In this document: in pieces, positions 1-8,762 of the stretch
How positions within the stretch are numbered: position 1 is the stretch's first letter
Layout: the number at the start of each line of letters is the position of its first letter
DNA from: an uncultured Flavihumibacter sp.
Lineage (GTDB): Bacteria > Bacteroidota > Bacteroidia > Chitinophagales > Chitinophagaceae
Direction of reading: 5' to 3'
Assembly: GCA_946481605.1 (NCBI GenBank)
Contig: CAMLPA010000032.1
Location: forward strand, 1-14,642
Length of the DNA stretch: 14,642 bases
Position numbers and translations under genes: made by a program
The notes under the pieces: model-generated
The model's input: only the letters and a program-made list of their open reading frames with translations
Database searches by the model: none
Told to the model about the DNA's origin: nothing

Positions 1-896
1 TGCGCATGGACCGGCCTGGGGTACGAAAGAGCACAACGGCCAGTCAGGGGGTGCATATTGTACTGGACAGGAAATTTCTCCCGGGCAACGAGGCCCTGAT
101 GATTCCTGAAACGCCTGATGGAAGAGTATTGTTTGCTGTGCCCTGGCATGGAAAACTGGTGGTGGGTACAACTGATACGCCAGTAGAGCATGCTTCTCTT
201 GAGCCGGTGGCCCTGAATGAAGAGATCGCGTTTATCCTTGATACAGCAGGAAAATACCTGGTGCAGAAGCCCAAAAGAGCAGATGTGCTGAGCGTATTCG
301 CGGGATTGCGTCCCTTAGCGGCAGCGGAACCCGGGCAAAAAACAAAAGAGATTTCGCGTAGTCATAAAATTATTGTGGCTCCTTCCGGCCTGTTTACCAT
401 GCTGGGCGGAAAATGGACCACCTACCGGAAAATGGGAGAAGACCTGGTGGATAAGATCGAGCAAGTATTGAAATGGCCGAAAACACAGACGGGTACCAAA
501 CAACTCCGGGTGCATGGTTATGTGCCGAAGGTAGATTGGAGTGATCCGCTATACTATTATGGCGCTGATGCCGCGGCTGTAAAACAACTTCATGAAGAAC
601 AACAGGAATGGGTAAGCGAAGAGTTGGGCATCCGTAAAGCGCAGGTGATCTGGGCGGTTCAGGAAGAAATGGCGCGTTCCGTGGAAGATGTGCTTTCCCG
701 CCGCACACGTGCCGTATTGCTGGATGCCGCTGCTGCGTTAAGAGCGGCGCCCCACGTAGCGGAAATTATGGCCTTGCTGCTTCAAAAGGATGAGGCCTGG
801 AAACAGCAGCAGATTACCGATTTTCAACATACTGTACAATATTACCTGCCAGAACATTTTAAAATAAAAAAACAAGACCAGCCAACTGCCGTATGA
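1..896 (+). CDS. glpD: Aerobic glycerol-3-phosphate dehydrogenase GlpD, C-terminal part (5' end outside window)
   Basis: FAD enzyme of the inner-membrane face that oxidises sn-glycerol-3-phosphate to dihydroxyacetone phosphate and passes electrons to quinone. The frame is open from base 3, so the gene begins upstream; the ATG at 6 is internal, because the MDRPG...SQGVHIVLD stretch it opens is mid-protein in this family. About 298 residues are visible of the usual 500-560, and the N-terminal FAD-binding fold is lost. Visible landmarks in order are [47 protein letters not shown] (the C-terminal FAD-contacting segment of the DAO fold), then the helical DAO_C domain with [20 protein letters not shown]. 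The stop overlaps the glpT start as ATGA, so the two are very likely translationally coupled. The alternative, another DAO-family oxidase, is unlikely given the GlpD-specific DAO_C motif. Confidence 0.95.
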   Translation, partial: RMDRPGVRKSTTASQGVHIVLDRKFLPGNEALMIPETPDGRVLFAVPWHGKLVVGTTDTPVEHASLEPVALNEEIAFILDTAGKYLVQKPKRADVLSVFAGLRPLAAAEPGQKTKEISRSHKIIVAPSGLFTMLGGKWTTYRKMGEDLVDKIEQVLKWPKTQTGTKQLRVHGYVPKVDWSDPLYYYGADAAAVKQLHEEQQEWVSEELGIRKAQVIWAVQEEMARSVEDVLSRRTRAVLLDAAAALRAAPHVAEIMALLLQKDEAWKQQQITDFQHTVQYYLPEHFKIKKQDQPTAV

Positions 897-2221
897 AACT
901 AGCCGCTCTTTTTGCGCCCGCGCCACACCAACGATTGCTCGAACCCGATAAAATTGATCCCGAATACAGGATGATGCGATTGAAAGTATTCCTGGGTATA
1001 TTCATCGGTTATGCGGGATACTACCTTGTGCGCAAGAATTTTTCGCTTGCCATGCCCGACTTAATTGCCAGGGGCTTTTCCAAAGGAGAACTGGGTATTG
1101 CATTGTCTGGGGTATCCATCGCCTACGGACTCAGTAAGTTTCTGATGGGGAATTTATCCGACAGAAGCAATGCGCGTATATTCCTTACCGTTGGCTTGTT
1201 GCTTTCCGCGTGTACCATGATCGCGATGGGCATCTTTCCTTTTCTTACCGGTTCTATTGCCATCATGTTTACGGTACTTTTTATAAACGGTTGGTTCCAG
1301 GGAATGGGTTGGCCTCCATGCGGACGTGTGATGGTGCACTGGTTTTCGCTCCGGGAACGCGGTGTGAAAATGTCAATCTGGAACGTGGCCCACAATGTGG
1401 GAGGCGGGCTGGTAGGGCCTTTGGCTGCATTGGGAATCGCCATCTTTGCCGACTGGAAAAGCGTATTCTATTTTCATGGCATGATCGCGATTGTTATCGC
1501 ACTGATCGCTTTCTGGCTGATCCGTGATACACCACAATCCTGCGGACTTCCCTCCATCGAAAAGTATAAAAACGATTATGCGCCCGACTATACGGAAGCG
1601 CATGAAAAAGAACTGAGCGCAAAACAGATATTTGTAGATTACGTTTTGGTTAACAAATTGCTGTGGTACATAGCAGCAGCCAATGCGTTCGTATATTTGG
1701 TGCGTTATGGCGTTCTTGATTGGGCTCCTACCTATTTGAAGGAAGCAAAAGGTTTCTCTATTGCTGAAACCGGTTGGGCTTACTTCGCGTATGAATATGC
1801 CGGTATTCCCGGAACACTTATCTGCGGCTGGCTAAGCGACAAAATTTTCCGCGGGAAGCGCGCCCCCGCTACTATTTTGTACATGATGCTGGTGCTGATT
1901 GCAGTAGTGGTTTACTGGAAAAATCCCCCCGGCCATCCATCTATCGATCATCTTGCATTGATTGCGATCGGGTTCCTGATCTATGGTCCCGTGATGCTCA
2001 TAGGTGTGCATGCACTTGAACTTGTTCCCAAAAAAGCGGCTGGCACGGCTGCCGGGCTTACCGGGTTATTCGGTTACCTCGGAGGGGCGCTGTTTGCCAA
2101 CATCGCCATGGGATATGTTGTGGATGCATGGGGCTGGGATGGCGGTTTCTACGTGTTGATCGCGGCTTGTATCCTTGCAATAGGCTTTACGGCCATCGCC
2201 TGGCGGAAAGAAAGGAGTTAA
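893..2221 (+). CDS. glpT: Glycerol-3-phosphate:phosphate antiporter GlpT (MFS)
   Basis: Inner-membrane major-facilitator protein of 442 residues (E. coli GlpT has 452) that imports glycerol-3-phosphate in exchange for inorganic phosphate. Nearly every GlpT hallmark is present: [17 protein letters not shown] near residues 39-55, [12 protein letters not shown] near 134-145, [10 protein letters not shown] near 163-172, [10 protein letters not shown] near 211-220, [20 protein letters not shown] near 268-287, and [19 protein letters not shown] near the C-terminus. R47, R271 and H167 match the substrate-site residues R45, R269 and H165 known in E. coli GlpT, all with the same +2 offset. Twelve hydrophobic segments fit. 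The start is the ATG overlapping the glpD stop. Placement directly after glpD means imported substrate is handed to its oxidase. UhpT or PgtP (organophosphate relatives) are less likely because the match to GlpT is so close. Confidence 0.96.
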   Translation: MKLAALFAPAPHQRLLEPDKIDPEYRMMRLKVFLGIFIGYAGYYLVRKNFSLAMPDLIARGFSKGELGIALSGVSIAYGLSKFLMGNLSDRSNARIFLTVGLLLSACTMIAMGIFPFLTGSIAIMFTVLFINGWFQGMGWPPCGRVMVHWFSLRERGVKMSIWNVAHNVGGGLVGPLAALGIAIFADWKSVFYFHGMIAIVIALIAFWLIRDTPQSCGLPSIEKYKNDYAPDYTEAHEKELSAKQIFVDYVLVNKLLWYIAAANAFVYLVRYGVLDWAPTYLKEAKGFSIAETGWAYFAYEYAGIPGTLICGWLSDKIFRGKRAPATILYMMLVLIAVVVYWKNPPGHPSIDHLALIAIGFLIYGPVMLIGVHALELVPKKAAGTAAGLTGLFGYLGGALFANIAMGYVVDAWGWDGGFYVLIAACILAIGFTAIAWRKERS

Positions 2222-2258
2222 AACAAAACTGACATATACAATCTTTAACAAACCCAGA

Positions 2259-5200
2259 ATGTTGTTTATGAAAATTTCTACGACTGCTTCAGGGGGGAAA
2301 CAACAACTGCTCCGCTTACTGGGAACAGTGCTTCTCCTGATGGTGAACATGGCCTTGTTCGCCCAGCAAAAAAAGATCACCGGAACGGTGACCAATCCCA
2401 ACGACAATAAACCCATCCCAGATGTGAACGTTCAGGTGAAGGGTACCAGCAGGGGAACCACATCTAACGAAAAGGGAGAATTCTCTATTAATGCAGCGGA
2501 GAACGAAACGCTGGTATTTTCCGCCATCGGCTTCCAGGTGAGAGAAGTAAAGGTTGGTAAGCAGGATAGGCTGAGTGTACAACTTCTTGGTACGGCGAAT
2601 GAACTGGAAAATGTAGTGGTGACCGCCCTCGGTATTAAGCGGGAAGAAAGAGCGCTGGGCTATGCCACCACCACCGTGCAGGGAGAACAACTGACCAACG
2701 CGATGGCCAGCAACTGGACCGATGCCCTTTCAGGAAAAGTAGCAGGACTTAACCTCGTGCGCTCCAACAGTGGCCCCACCGGTTCCAACAAAATCATACT
2801 CCGTGGTGAAAACAACCTTACCGGCGACAACGAAGCTTTGCTGGTGGTGGACGGTGTGATCATGAACCAGGGAAGTGGCAGAAGAACAGCCATTTCAGGA
2901 GAAAGCGCATACGGTACCAGCAGCGACAACATGCCCGCCGACTATGGAAGCGGCATCAATGATATCAACCCCGAAGACATTGAAAGCGTAACGGTGCTGA
3001 AAGGCCCCGGTGCCGCTGCCCTCTACGGCCAGCGCGCTGCGAACGGTGCCATCATCATCACCACCAAATCAGGCGCAAGCAAAAAGAAAGGATGGGGCAT
3101 AACACTCAATTCCAACGCCAATATTGAACAGGTGAACCGCTGGCCCGATTTCCAATGGGAATATGGTCAGGGACTGAACGGTGCCAACTATTATTCCCTC
3201 GGTACCTCGGAAGATGGCCCTTCCACCAGCGGAACTTCTTCCGCTTACGGACCACGTTTCGACGGACAAATGTTCTACCAATGGGATCCCGTAACCCAAA
3301 CCAGGGGAACGGTAAGAACACCATGGGTGCCCTATAAAAATAAACTGAAGAATTACTTCGAAACCGGCAAAACACTCACCAATACCGTTAGTGTGGAAGG
3401 CGGTACGGAAAAAACTTCTGCCAGGTTCTCCTTCACCAATGTAACCAACAACTGGATCACACCCAATACAGGTTACAACAGAAATACCGTCGCCCTTTCC
3501 GTGAACACGAAAGTGAACGAGAAATTGCAGATCTCCGCTAAAGTAAACTACAACAACAAATGGAGTGATAACCTGCCCGGCGCGGGATACGGCAACCAGT
3601 CCATCATGTATTGGTTCATCTTCTGGCAACCCAATGCCGATATGGATTGGCTGAGAAGTTATTGGAGGAACGGCCAGGTTGGAAGGCAGATCGCTTACCC
3701 TTTCAGCACCTTCCCCGAGAACCCCTTTGCCATCGCGTACGAGTTCATCAACCGCTCCAACCGTCATGCTTTCAATGGCAACGTGCAGGCAACGTATAAC
3801 TTCACGCCTGAACTTAGTTTGATGGTAAGAACGGGCATGGACTTCAGCTATGAGGCACGCGCCCAGGAAAGACCTTACGATGCCGGCTCCCGCTTGCCGA
3901 AAGGAAGCTTCCGCACGCAAAACATCTTCTCACAGGAAGCCACAACCGATTTCCTCCTGAAATACGCGAAGAAAATCAACAGCGACTTCGACTTCTCCAT
4001 CACCGGCGGTGGAAGCGCTACCCGTAATAATTACAATAAGGATGAACTGCGGGCCGACTCCCTCACTTCTCCCGGTATTTATAGTTTCGCCAACAGCGCA
4101 GGACAAATCATTACACTGCCTTACCAGAGTGAGTACGCCATCAACAGCTTCTACGGCATCCTGACCGCAGGTTTCAGAAACTACCTGTTCCTGGACCTCA
4201 CCGGCAGACAGGACTGGACAAGTGTACTCGCAACACCTGCAAGGACCGAGAACGCCGGGTTCTTCTACCCATCGGCTAACCTAAGTTTTGTATTGTCCGA
4301 CCTCGTTACCATGCCCGCGTCTATCGATTTCGCCAAACTCCGCTTCTCCGCTTCAGGCGTAGGCAGCGGTGGTACAAGAGAATACCTCACTTCCTTCTAT
4401 TATGTATCGCCCGGAAGTCAGTTCGCGGGAGGCCTAACCAACCCAACGGTACTGGCCAACCCCAACCTGAAACCACTCAAGACGATTACGTATGAAGTGG
4501 GCGCCAATGTGAAGTTGTTCAAAAACAGGTTAGGCTTTGATGTCGCGCTGTATGAAGGCAACACAAAGAACCAGATCCTTTCACGTGTAGTGGACAGGTC
4601 CAGTGGATACGCCACCGCGTATTTTAACGCCGGTCGTGTAAACAACAGGGGCTTTGAACTCGCGATCAACGCAACACCCGTGAACATCAAAAACGGGTTG
4701 CGCTGGAACACCAATTTCGTCTTCTCTTCCAACAGCAATAAAGTGGCGGAATTGCTCGATAGCTCTGTCGTATTAAGAACAGGACCCGTTGCCGGCGGAC
4801 AGATCGTAGCGAAAGTAGGGGGCAGCATGGGCGATTTGTATGGAAGAGGTTATGTACGTTCCCCGGATGGACAGATTGTGTACGATGAAACCACCGGTTA
4901 CGCGAAGATCAGCGAAGACGTGCAGTACCTCGGTAATACCATTCCCCGTTATAAGTTCGGTTTCAGCAATGATCTTTCTTACAAAAACTTCAGACTTAAT
5001 TTCCTGTTCGATGCACAAATGGGGGCTGTAGCCCACTCGCTGATGCACTACAAACTGGCGGAGCAGGGGAAAACAACGAACACAATCCCAGGCCGCTATA
5101 ATGGCATCATCGGTAATGGAGTGGTACTGGGCGCTGACGGAAAGTATGTGCCGAACACCACCATCGCTACGAACATTGATGAATACTACCGTTCCCACTG

Positions 5201-5480
5201 GGGCATCGACAATGGAGAAGGAAGTACTTTCTCTACCGATTTCGTCAAGTTCCGCGAAGCCCGCCTCGATTATTCCCTGAAAGCGAAGGCGCTGAAGAAA
5301 CTTGGTTTACAGCGCGCCACCTTCGGGGTGTATGGAAGGAACCTGTTCATCTGGTCGCCCTGGCCAATGTTCGACCCTGAATTCGGTACGCTCGCCGGCA
5401 CCGATATCGTGCAGGGTTTTGAAACGGCGCAGTTCCCTTCTACCAGAACCATCGGTGCCAACTTAGTAATCGGATTCTAA
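2259..5480 (+). CDS. SusC/RagA-family TonB-linked outer-membrane transporter
   Basis: Outer-membrane beta-barrel that imports large or scarce ligands using TonB energy, working with the SusD lipoprotein encoded next. It has 1073 residues, typical for SusC. In order: signal peptide to about residue 35 (cleavage near MALFA|QQ), a CarboxypepD_reg-like beta-sandwich at about 38-112 (ITGTVTNPNDNKPIPDVNV, then GFQVREVKV), the linker ELENVVVTALGIKREERALG, then the plug from about 125 to 275 with LSGKVAGLNL, LLVVDGV, and SVTVLKGPGAAALYGQRAAN followed by GAIIITTKSG. The rest is barrel and ends in Phe, as usual for BamA substrates. No STN or anti-sigma-interacting domain is seen. MKIS at 2268 is an equally plausible start, and gives a more conventional signal peptide. 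It lies 37 bases after glpT with no terminator between. The ligand cannot be read from the sequence; the neighbours suggest a glycerophospho-compound (inference). Confidence 0.95.
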   Translation: MLFMKISTTASGGKQQLLRLLGTVLLLMVNMALFAQQKKITGTVTNPNDNKPIPDVNVQVKGTSRGTTSNEKGEFSINAAENETLVFSAIGFQVREVKVGKQDRLSVQLLGTANELENVVVTALGIKREERALGYATTTVQGEQLTNAMASNWTDALSGKVAGLNLVRSNSGPTGSNKIILRGENNLTGDNEALLVVDGVIMNQGSGRRTAISGESAYGTSSDNMPADYGSGINDINPEDIESVTVLKGPGAAALYGQRAANGAIIITTKSGASKKKGWGITLNSNANIEQVNRWPDFQWEYGQGLNGANYYSLGTSEDGPSTSGTSSAYGPRFDGQMFYQWDPVTQTRGTVRTPWVPYKNKLKNYFETGKTLTNTVSVEGGTEKTSARFSFTNVTNNWITPNTGYNRNTVALSVNTKVNEKLQISAKVNYNNKWSDNLPGAGYGNQSIMYWFIFWQPNADMDWLRSYWRNGQVGRQIAYPFSTFPENPFAIAYEFINRSNRHAFNGNVQATYNFTPELSLMVRTGMDFSYEARAQERPYDAGSRLPKGSFRTQNIFSQEATTDFLLKYAKKINSDFDFSITGGGSATRNNYNKDELRADSLTSPGIYSFANSAGQIITLPYQSEYAINSFYGILTAGFRNYLFLDLTGRQDWTSVLATPARTENAGFFYPSANLSFVLSDLVTMPASIDFAKLRFSASGVGSGGTREYLTSFYYVSPGSQFAGGLTNPTVLANPNLKPLKTITYEVGANVKLFKNRLGFDVALYEGNTKNQILSRVVDRSSGYATAYFNAGRVNNRGFELAINATPVNIKNGLRWNTNFVFSSNSNKVAELLDSSVVLRTGPVAGGQIVAKVGGSMGDLYGRGYVRSPDGQIVYDETTGYAKISEDVQYLGNTIPRYKFGFSNDLSYKNFRLNFLFDAQMGAVAHSLMHYKLAEQGKTTNTIPGRYNGIIGNGVVLGADGKYVPNTTIATNIDEYYRSHWGIDNGEGSTFSTDFVKFREARLDYSLKAKALKKLGLQRATFGVYGRNLFIWSPWPMFDPEFGTLAGTDIVQGFETAQFPSTRTIGANLVIGF

Positions 5481-5481
5481 A

Positions 5482-7020
5482 ATGATGACCATGAAAAAAA
5501 TACTTCAACATATAACCGCCACACTCCTGTTGGGAAGTGTCGCGTTCAGTTCCTGTACTAAAGGTTTTACGGAAAAAAACACCAATCCGAACGCGGTGCC
5601 CGAAGCGCTGCCGCAACAATTGTTGCAGCCGTCCGTCGTGAATGCGATGACCTATAATATGATCCGCAACAGGAACTTCAACAACGAACTCATGCAGGTG
5701 ACCGTAGACATGGGCGATGCGGAAGGACGCGTTTTCCGGTACGATTTCAGGTCGAACCTCTCGGATTATTTTTACAATGGATTGTATTCGCAGCTTACGG
5801 ATATCAAAGACATCTACAAAGTAGCGAACACGGCACCCAACAGTAACTCATCTTACAGGGCCATTTCCCTGATCCTCCAAAGCTGGATCTATGCCAACCT
5901 CACAGATACCTTCGGAGATATTCCTTATTTTGAATCGAACCAGGGAAAGGATAGCCTGAACTTCGAACCGAAATTCGACGAGCAGAAAACGATTTACCTG
6001 GATATCTTCAGCAAACTCGAGCAGGCGAACGAATTGCTGAAATTGGATACCGCCATTATTGGCGCGAGTGATCCCATCTACGGCGGCAATATTTCCCGCT
6101 GGAGGAAATTTGGAAACTCTTTATACCTGCGTTTGCTGCTGCGTATTTCTCATAAGCCTGATGTGGCTAATGACTGCATCGCTAAAATCAGGGAAATACT
6201 GGAAACCAATTCCGCAAACTACCCGGTAATAGCCAACAATGACGAGTCTGCCATTGTAAGATGGATTGGAGGCGGCGCACTCAACTCCCCCTACCTTACG
6301 GTGCGGGAGCAGGATTTTCGTCAACCTGCTATCGCGAGTTTTTTTATCGATAACCTTGTAAACTGGCGCGATCCGCGTATTGATCCCGTTTTGGGAACAA
6401 GTGGGGTGAACAGGTGGCGCATCGCGGCGTTCCAGGGTTCTTTCCAGGGCGTGCCCAGCGGCTACCATCCCAACGAGAACCCGGAAAAGAAATCGTATTT
6501 CTATTCCACCAACCAGACCGTTTCCGGTAACCCTGCGCCCACTTTAATGAACGATCCCATGACGGGCATTATCATGAACTATGCAGAAGTGGAGTTCATC
6601 CGTGCAGAAGCAGCCTTACGGGGATGGACAACCGCATCGCCAGCCACACATTATAACCTCGGCGCCGAAGCGGCCATCAAATACTGGATACCCACCTGGG
6701 CCGTGGCCATCCAGAGTTTCCTGGAAGCTGCCGATATTCAGTGGAATGATGCTGAATCTTTTGAAGAAAAACTCGCAAAGATTCATCTGCAGAAATACTA
6801 CGCGCTGTTCCTTGTCGACTATCAGCAGTGGTTTGAATACAGAAGAACCGGGTATCCCGTTCTGCCGAAAGGCGCGGGACTCCAAAACGGTGGCATCATG
6901 CCGGCAAGGATGAATTACCCGGTATATGTCCAATCTACAAACCCAACAAATTACCAGATAGCCGTGGAGCGCCAGGGCGCGGATAATATGTCTACACAGG
7001 TTTGGTGGCAGCGGCCTTAA
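5482..7020 (+). CDS. SusD/RagB-family nutrient-binding outer-membrane lipoprotein
   Basis: Surface lipoprotein of 512 residues that forms the lid of the adjacent SusC barrel and captures its ligand. The leader MMTMKKILQH...GSVAFSSC places a lipidated Cys at residue 25. Family marks are TEKNTNPNAVPEALPQQLL after the leader, ISLILQSWIYANLTDTFGDI followed by PYFES (a TPR-region signature near residues 130-155), RWRKFGNSLYLRLLLRIS, and NYAEVEFIRAEAALRGW near residue 365. This pattern fits the SusD-like_2 subgroup better than classical SusD. It starts one base after the SusC stop, so translation is probably coupled. The ATG at 5491 (MKKILQH) is an alternative start with a shorter n-region. The binding specificity of SusD proteins is not readable from motifs. 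Confidence 0.94.
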   Translation: MMTMKKILQHITATLLLGSVAFSSCTKGFTEKNTNPNAVPEALPQQLLQPSVVNAMTYNMIRNRNFNNELMQVTVDMGDAEGRVFRYDFRSNLSDYFYNGLYSQLTDIKDIYKVANTAPNSNSSYRAISLILQSWIYANLTDTFGDIPYFESNQGKDSLNFEPKFDEQKTIYLDIFSKLEQANELLKLDTAIIGASDPIYGGNISRWRKFGNSLYLRLLLRISHKPDVANDCIAKIREILETNSANYPVIANNDESAIVRWIGGGALNSPYLTVREQDFRQPAIASFFIDNLVNWRDPRIDPVLGTSGVNRWRIAAFQGSFQGVPSGYHPNENPEKKSYFYSTNQTVSGNPAPTLMNDPMTGIIMNYAEVEFIRAEAALRGWTTASPATHYNLGAEAAIKYWIPTWAVAIQSFLEAADIQWNDAESFEEKLAKIHLQKYYALFLVDYQQWFEYRRTGYPVLPKGAGLQNGGIMPARMNYPVYVQSTNPTNYQIAVERQGADNMSTQVWWQRP

Positions 7021-7048
7021 TCAGGTAATAATCAAAAAAACATTAAGT

Positions 7049-8575
7049 ATGAAAAAGCTACTTTATATATCACTTGTTCTGGCAATGGCCGTGGTAACAG
7101 GTTGCGATAAGAACGGCAATTACGGTGGCGGAACAGTAAGTCCTTATATTGCCATTTACGATGTGCGCGGCATTTACAAAGGGGAGGCGGTAAAGCTTAA
7201 CCCACAGAACATGTTCGGCGCCACAAAACTGGCCGCTACGGTAGTGTCGGACCATTCTGGCAACAACCTTCCGGAGGGACTGGTATTTGTGCAGGATGCC
7301 CGTCGCCTCGATGCTTTGCGGGGTATTGCATTAAAGATTGGTAGTGAAGCAACCGGTTATGTTCCCGGAGATTCCGTGCATGTGGAACTGAACGGCGCCA
7401 CCCTTACCAATGAGGGCGGCCTGCTGATGGTGACTGATATTCCCAAAGGCGGCATCACCAAAGTTTCTTCAGGAAATTCATTACCGGTGGTGCGGGTACC
7501 TATCAACAAAATACTGGAGCATCCCGATTGGTATGAAGGAACATTGTCGGTAATCGTGAAGGGAAGTTTTAATCCGCTGCCCGCGCCTACAGATGTGTTC
7601 TCCGGACAAAAAATGCTGAACGATGGTTTCGGTGATATTACGTTGAATACGTTGCCAGGCTCCTCCATCGCCAACGATGTGTTGCCTTTCAGCGCCAATT
7701 ATTATGGCATTGTACTCAACACTTTCAGTGCGGCTGGTGATACCATTCCCGAGTTCAGGGTCCGCAAGGCGGATGATATTGTAGTGCTGAGTTCAGAAAT
7801 AAACATCGTGCCCATGGTGATCTCCGGGTTTTTAAGTGACGCGAACGGCAGCGATAACAATTATGAATACATCCAGTTGCTTGCTACACGTGATATAGAT
7901 TTTTCCGTTACACCGTATTCCGTGGTTACCGTAAACAATGCCAATGCGTCTACGCCAACGGGTATTCCGGTAAATGGATGGGCCATGGGGGGACTCCGCA
8001 CTTACAAAATGGATCTTACCTCAGGGTTTGCGGCCAAAGGAACTTATTTCTATATCGGAGGCTCTATGAAAGTGATCAATGGCAGTGGTTCCACGAACAT
8101 CAGTTCTGCCAATTGGATTCGTTCTTTCCATTATGGAAATACGGATGGGGACGGGTTCGGTACCAAAACCAGCAATCTGCTTGCCAACAGTGGAAACGCT
8201 TCCGGAATAGCTGTTTTTGCGGGCACTAACGTTACGAAAGATACTAAGCCGATTGATGTGGTTTTTGTAGGTGCCAGCGGAACGATATACTCCGCGGGAC
8301 CACCACAAGTGGGCTTTAGGATAGGAGATACGGATTACTATGATGTGAGGAATCCTATCACGCTGGAGGATCAGCCTTTTTACAGATCCGGCTCCAATAC
8401 ACTGAGCCTGGTGTATGGCGGGATATCCACCGGTTATTTCAACCTGCTGGGGGGAGAATACAATCCCGTTCTCGGTAAATGGGTGAAGGCCAGGTCGCAG
8501 GTCGTACTTCCGCTTAGTGCCACTTCCACACTTACCGATATTGAAACGGAAGGAGCCACGAAACTGAAAGAATAA
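7049..8575 (+). CDS. DUF5689-like surface lipoprotein, SusCD partner
   Basis: Lipoprotein of 508 residues with leader MKKLLYISLVLAMAVVTGC; the lipidated Cys is residue 19. Residues of about 35-245 look like the DUF5689 beta-rich fold common downstream of SusCD in Bacteroidota: an N-terminal IAIYDVRGIYKGE strand, an OB-like part (ALRGIALKIG, GDSVHVELNGATL, NEGGLLMV), then ILEHPDWYEGTLSVIVKG and an FGDITLNT segment. Residues of about 250-480 form a second beta-rich region beginning VISGFLSDANGSDNNYEYIQ; the NNYEYIQLLA segment faintly recalls a lamin-tail-type domain, which is only a suggestion. No catalytic motif is visible. It lies 28 bases after the SusD-type gene and is the last gene before a strong terminator, so it is probably a third, ligand-binding or complex-stabilising surface component. 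Its biochemical function is unknown. Confidence 0.82.
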   Translation: MKKLLYISLVLAMAVVTGCDKNGNYGGGTVSPYIAIYDVRGIYKGEAVKLNPQNMFGATKLAATVVSDHSGNNLPEGLVFVQDARRLDALRGIALKIGSEATGYVPGDSVHVELNGATLTNEGGLLMVTDIPKGGITKVSSGNSLPVVRVPINKILEHPDWYEGTLSVIVKGSFNPLPAPTDVFSGQKMLNDGFGDITLNTLPGSSIANDVLPFSANYYGIVLNTFSAAGDTIPEFRVRKADDIVVLSSEINIVPMVISGFLSDANGSDNNYEYIQLLATRDIDFSVTPYSVVTVNNANASTPTGIPVNGWAMGGLRTYKMDLTSGFAAKGTYFYIGGSMKVINGSGSTNISSANWIRSFHYGNTDGDGFGTKTSNLLANSGNASGIAVFAGTNVTKDTKPIDVVFVGASGTIYSAGPPQVGFRIGDTDYYDVRNPITLEDQPFYRSGSNTLSLVYGGISTGYFNLLGGEYNPVLGKWVKARSQVVLPLSATSTLTDIETEGATKLKE

Positions 8576-8587
8576 CATGATTGCATA

Positions 8588-8629
8588 GGGCGGTACGGGC
8601 TTACAACGAGCATCCGTACCGCCTTTCTT
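8588..8629 (+). terminator. Intrinsic terminator ending the SusCD operon
   Basis: A perfect 10-base stem, GGCGGTACGG (8589-8598) with CCGTACCGCC (8614-8623), is followed at once by TTTCTT (8624-8629). The loop can close further through GCT (8599-8601) with AGC (8609-8611), leaving a 7-base loop and a 2-base bulge. It begins 12 bases after the DUF5689-like stop codon. This is the usual form of a rho-independent terminator and marks the end of the glpD-glpT-SusCD-DUF5689 transcript. It suggests that the hydrolase cluster downstream has its own promoter or depends on read-through. Confidence 0.88.
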
Positions 8630-8762
8630 CAATTTAAAAAGTAAAAAGTATTTTTTAATGAAACACGCTGAAGGACCAAGCGCTTTTCGCGAATATTTTC
8701 GTTCAAAATGAACTAATACACTTAAAACAATTCCCGGCATAAACTTCTAAGCAACCCGCACA

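Noticed and set aside
2222..2258. Possible promoter or riboswitch before the SusC gene
   Set aside because: The 37-base gap has no TAnnTTTG element, no hairpin and is too short for a known riboswitch; co-transcription with glpT is simpler.
3069..3920. Minus-strand open frame of 283 codons inside the SusC gene
   Set aside because: It lies wholly antisense to well-supported SusC coding sequence, has no recognisable domain and low-complexity, non-protein-like composition. It is a shadow of the codon pattern on the plus strand.
8021..8740. Minus-strand open frame of 239 codons over the DUF5689-like 3' end and the terminator
   Set aside because: Mostly antisense to a convincing lipoprotein gene, runs through the terminator hairpin, and encodes no recognisable motif or leader.
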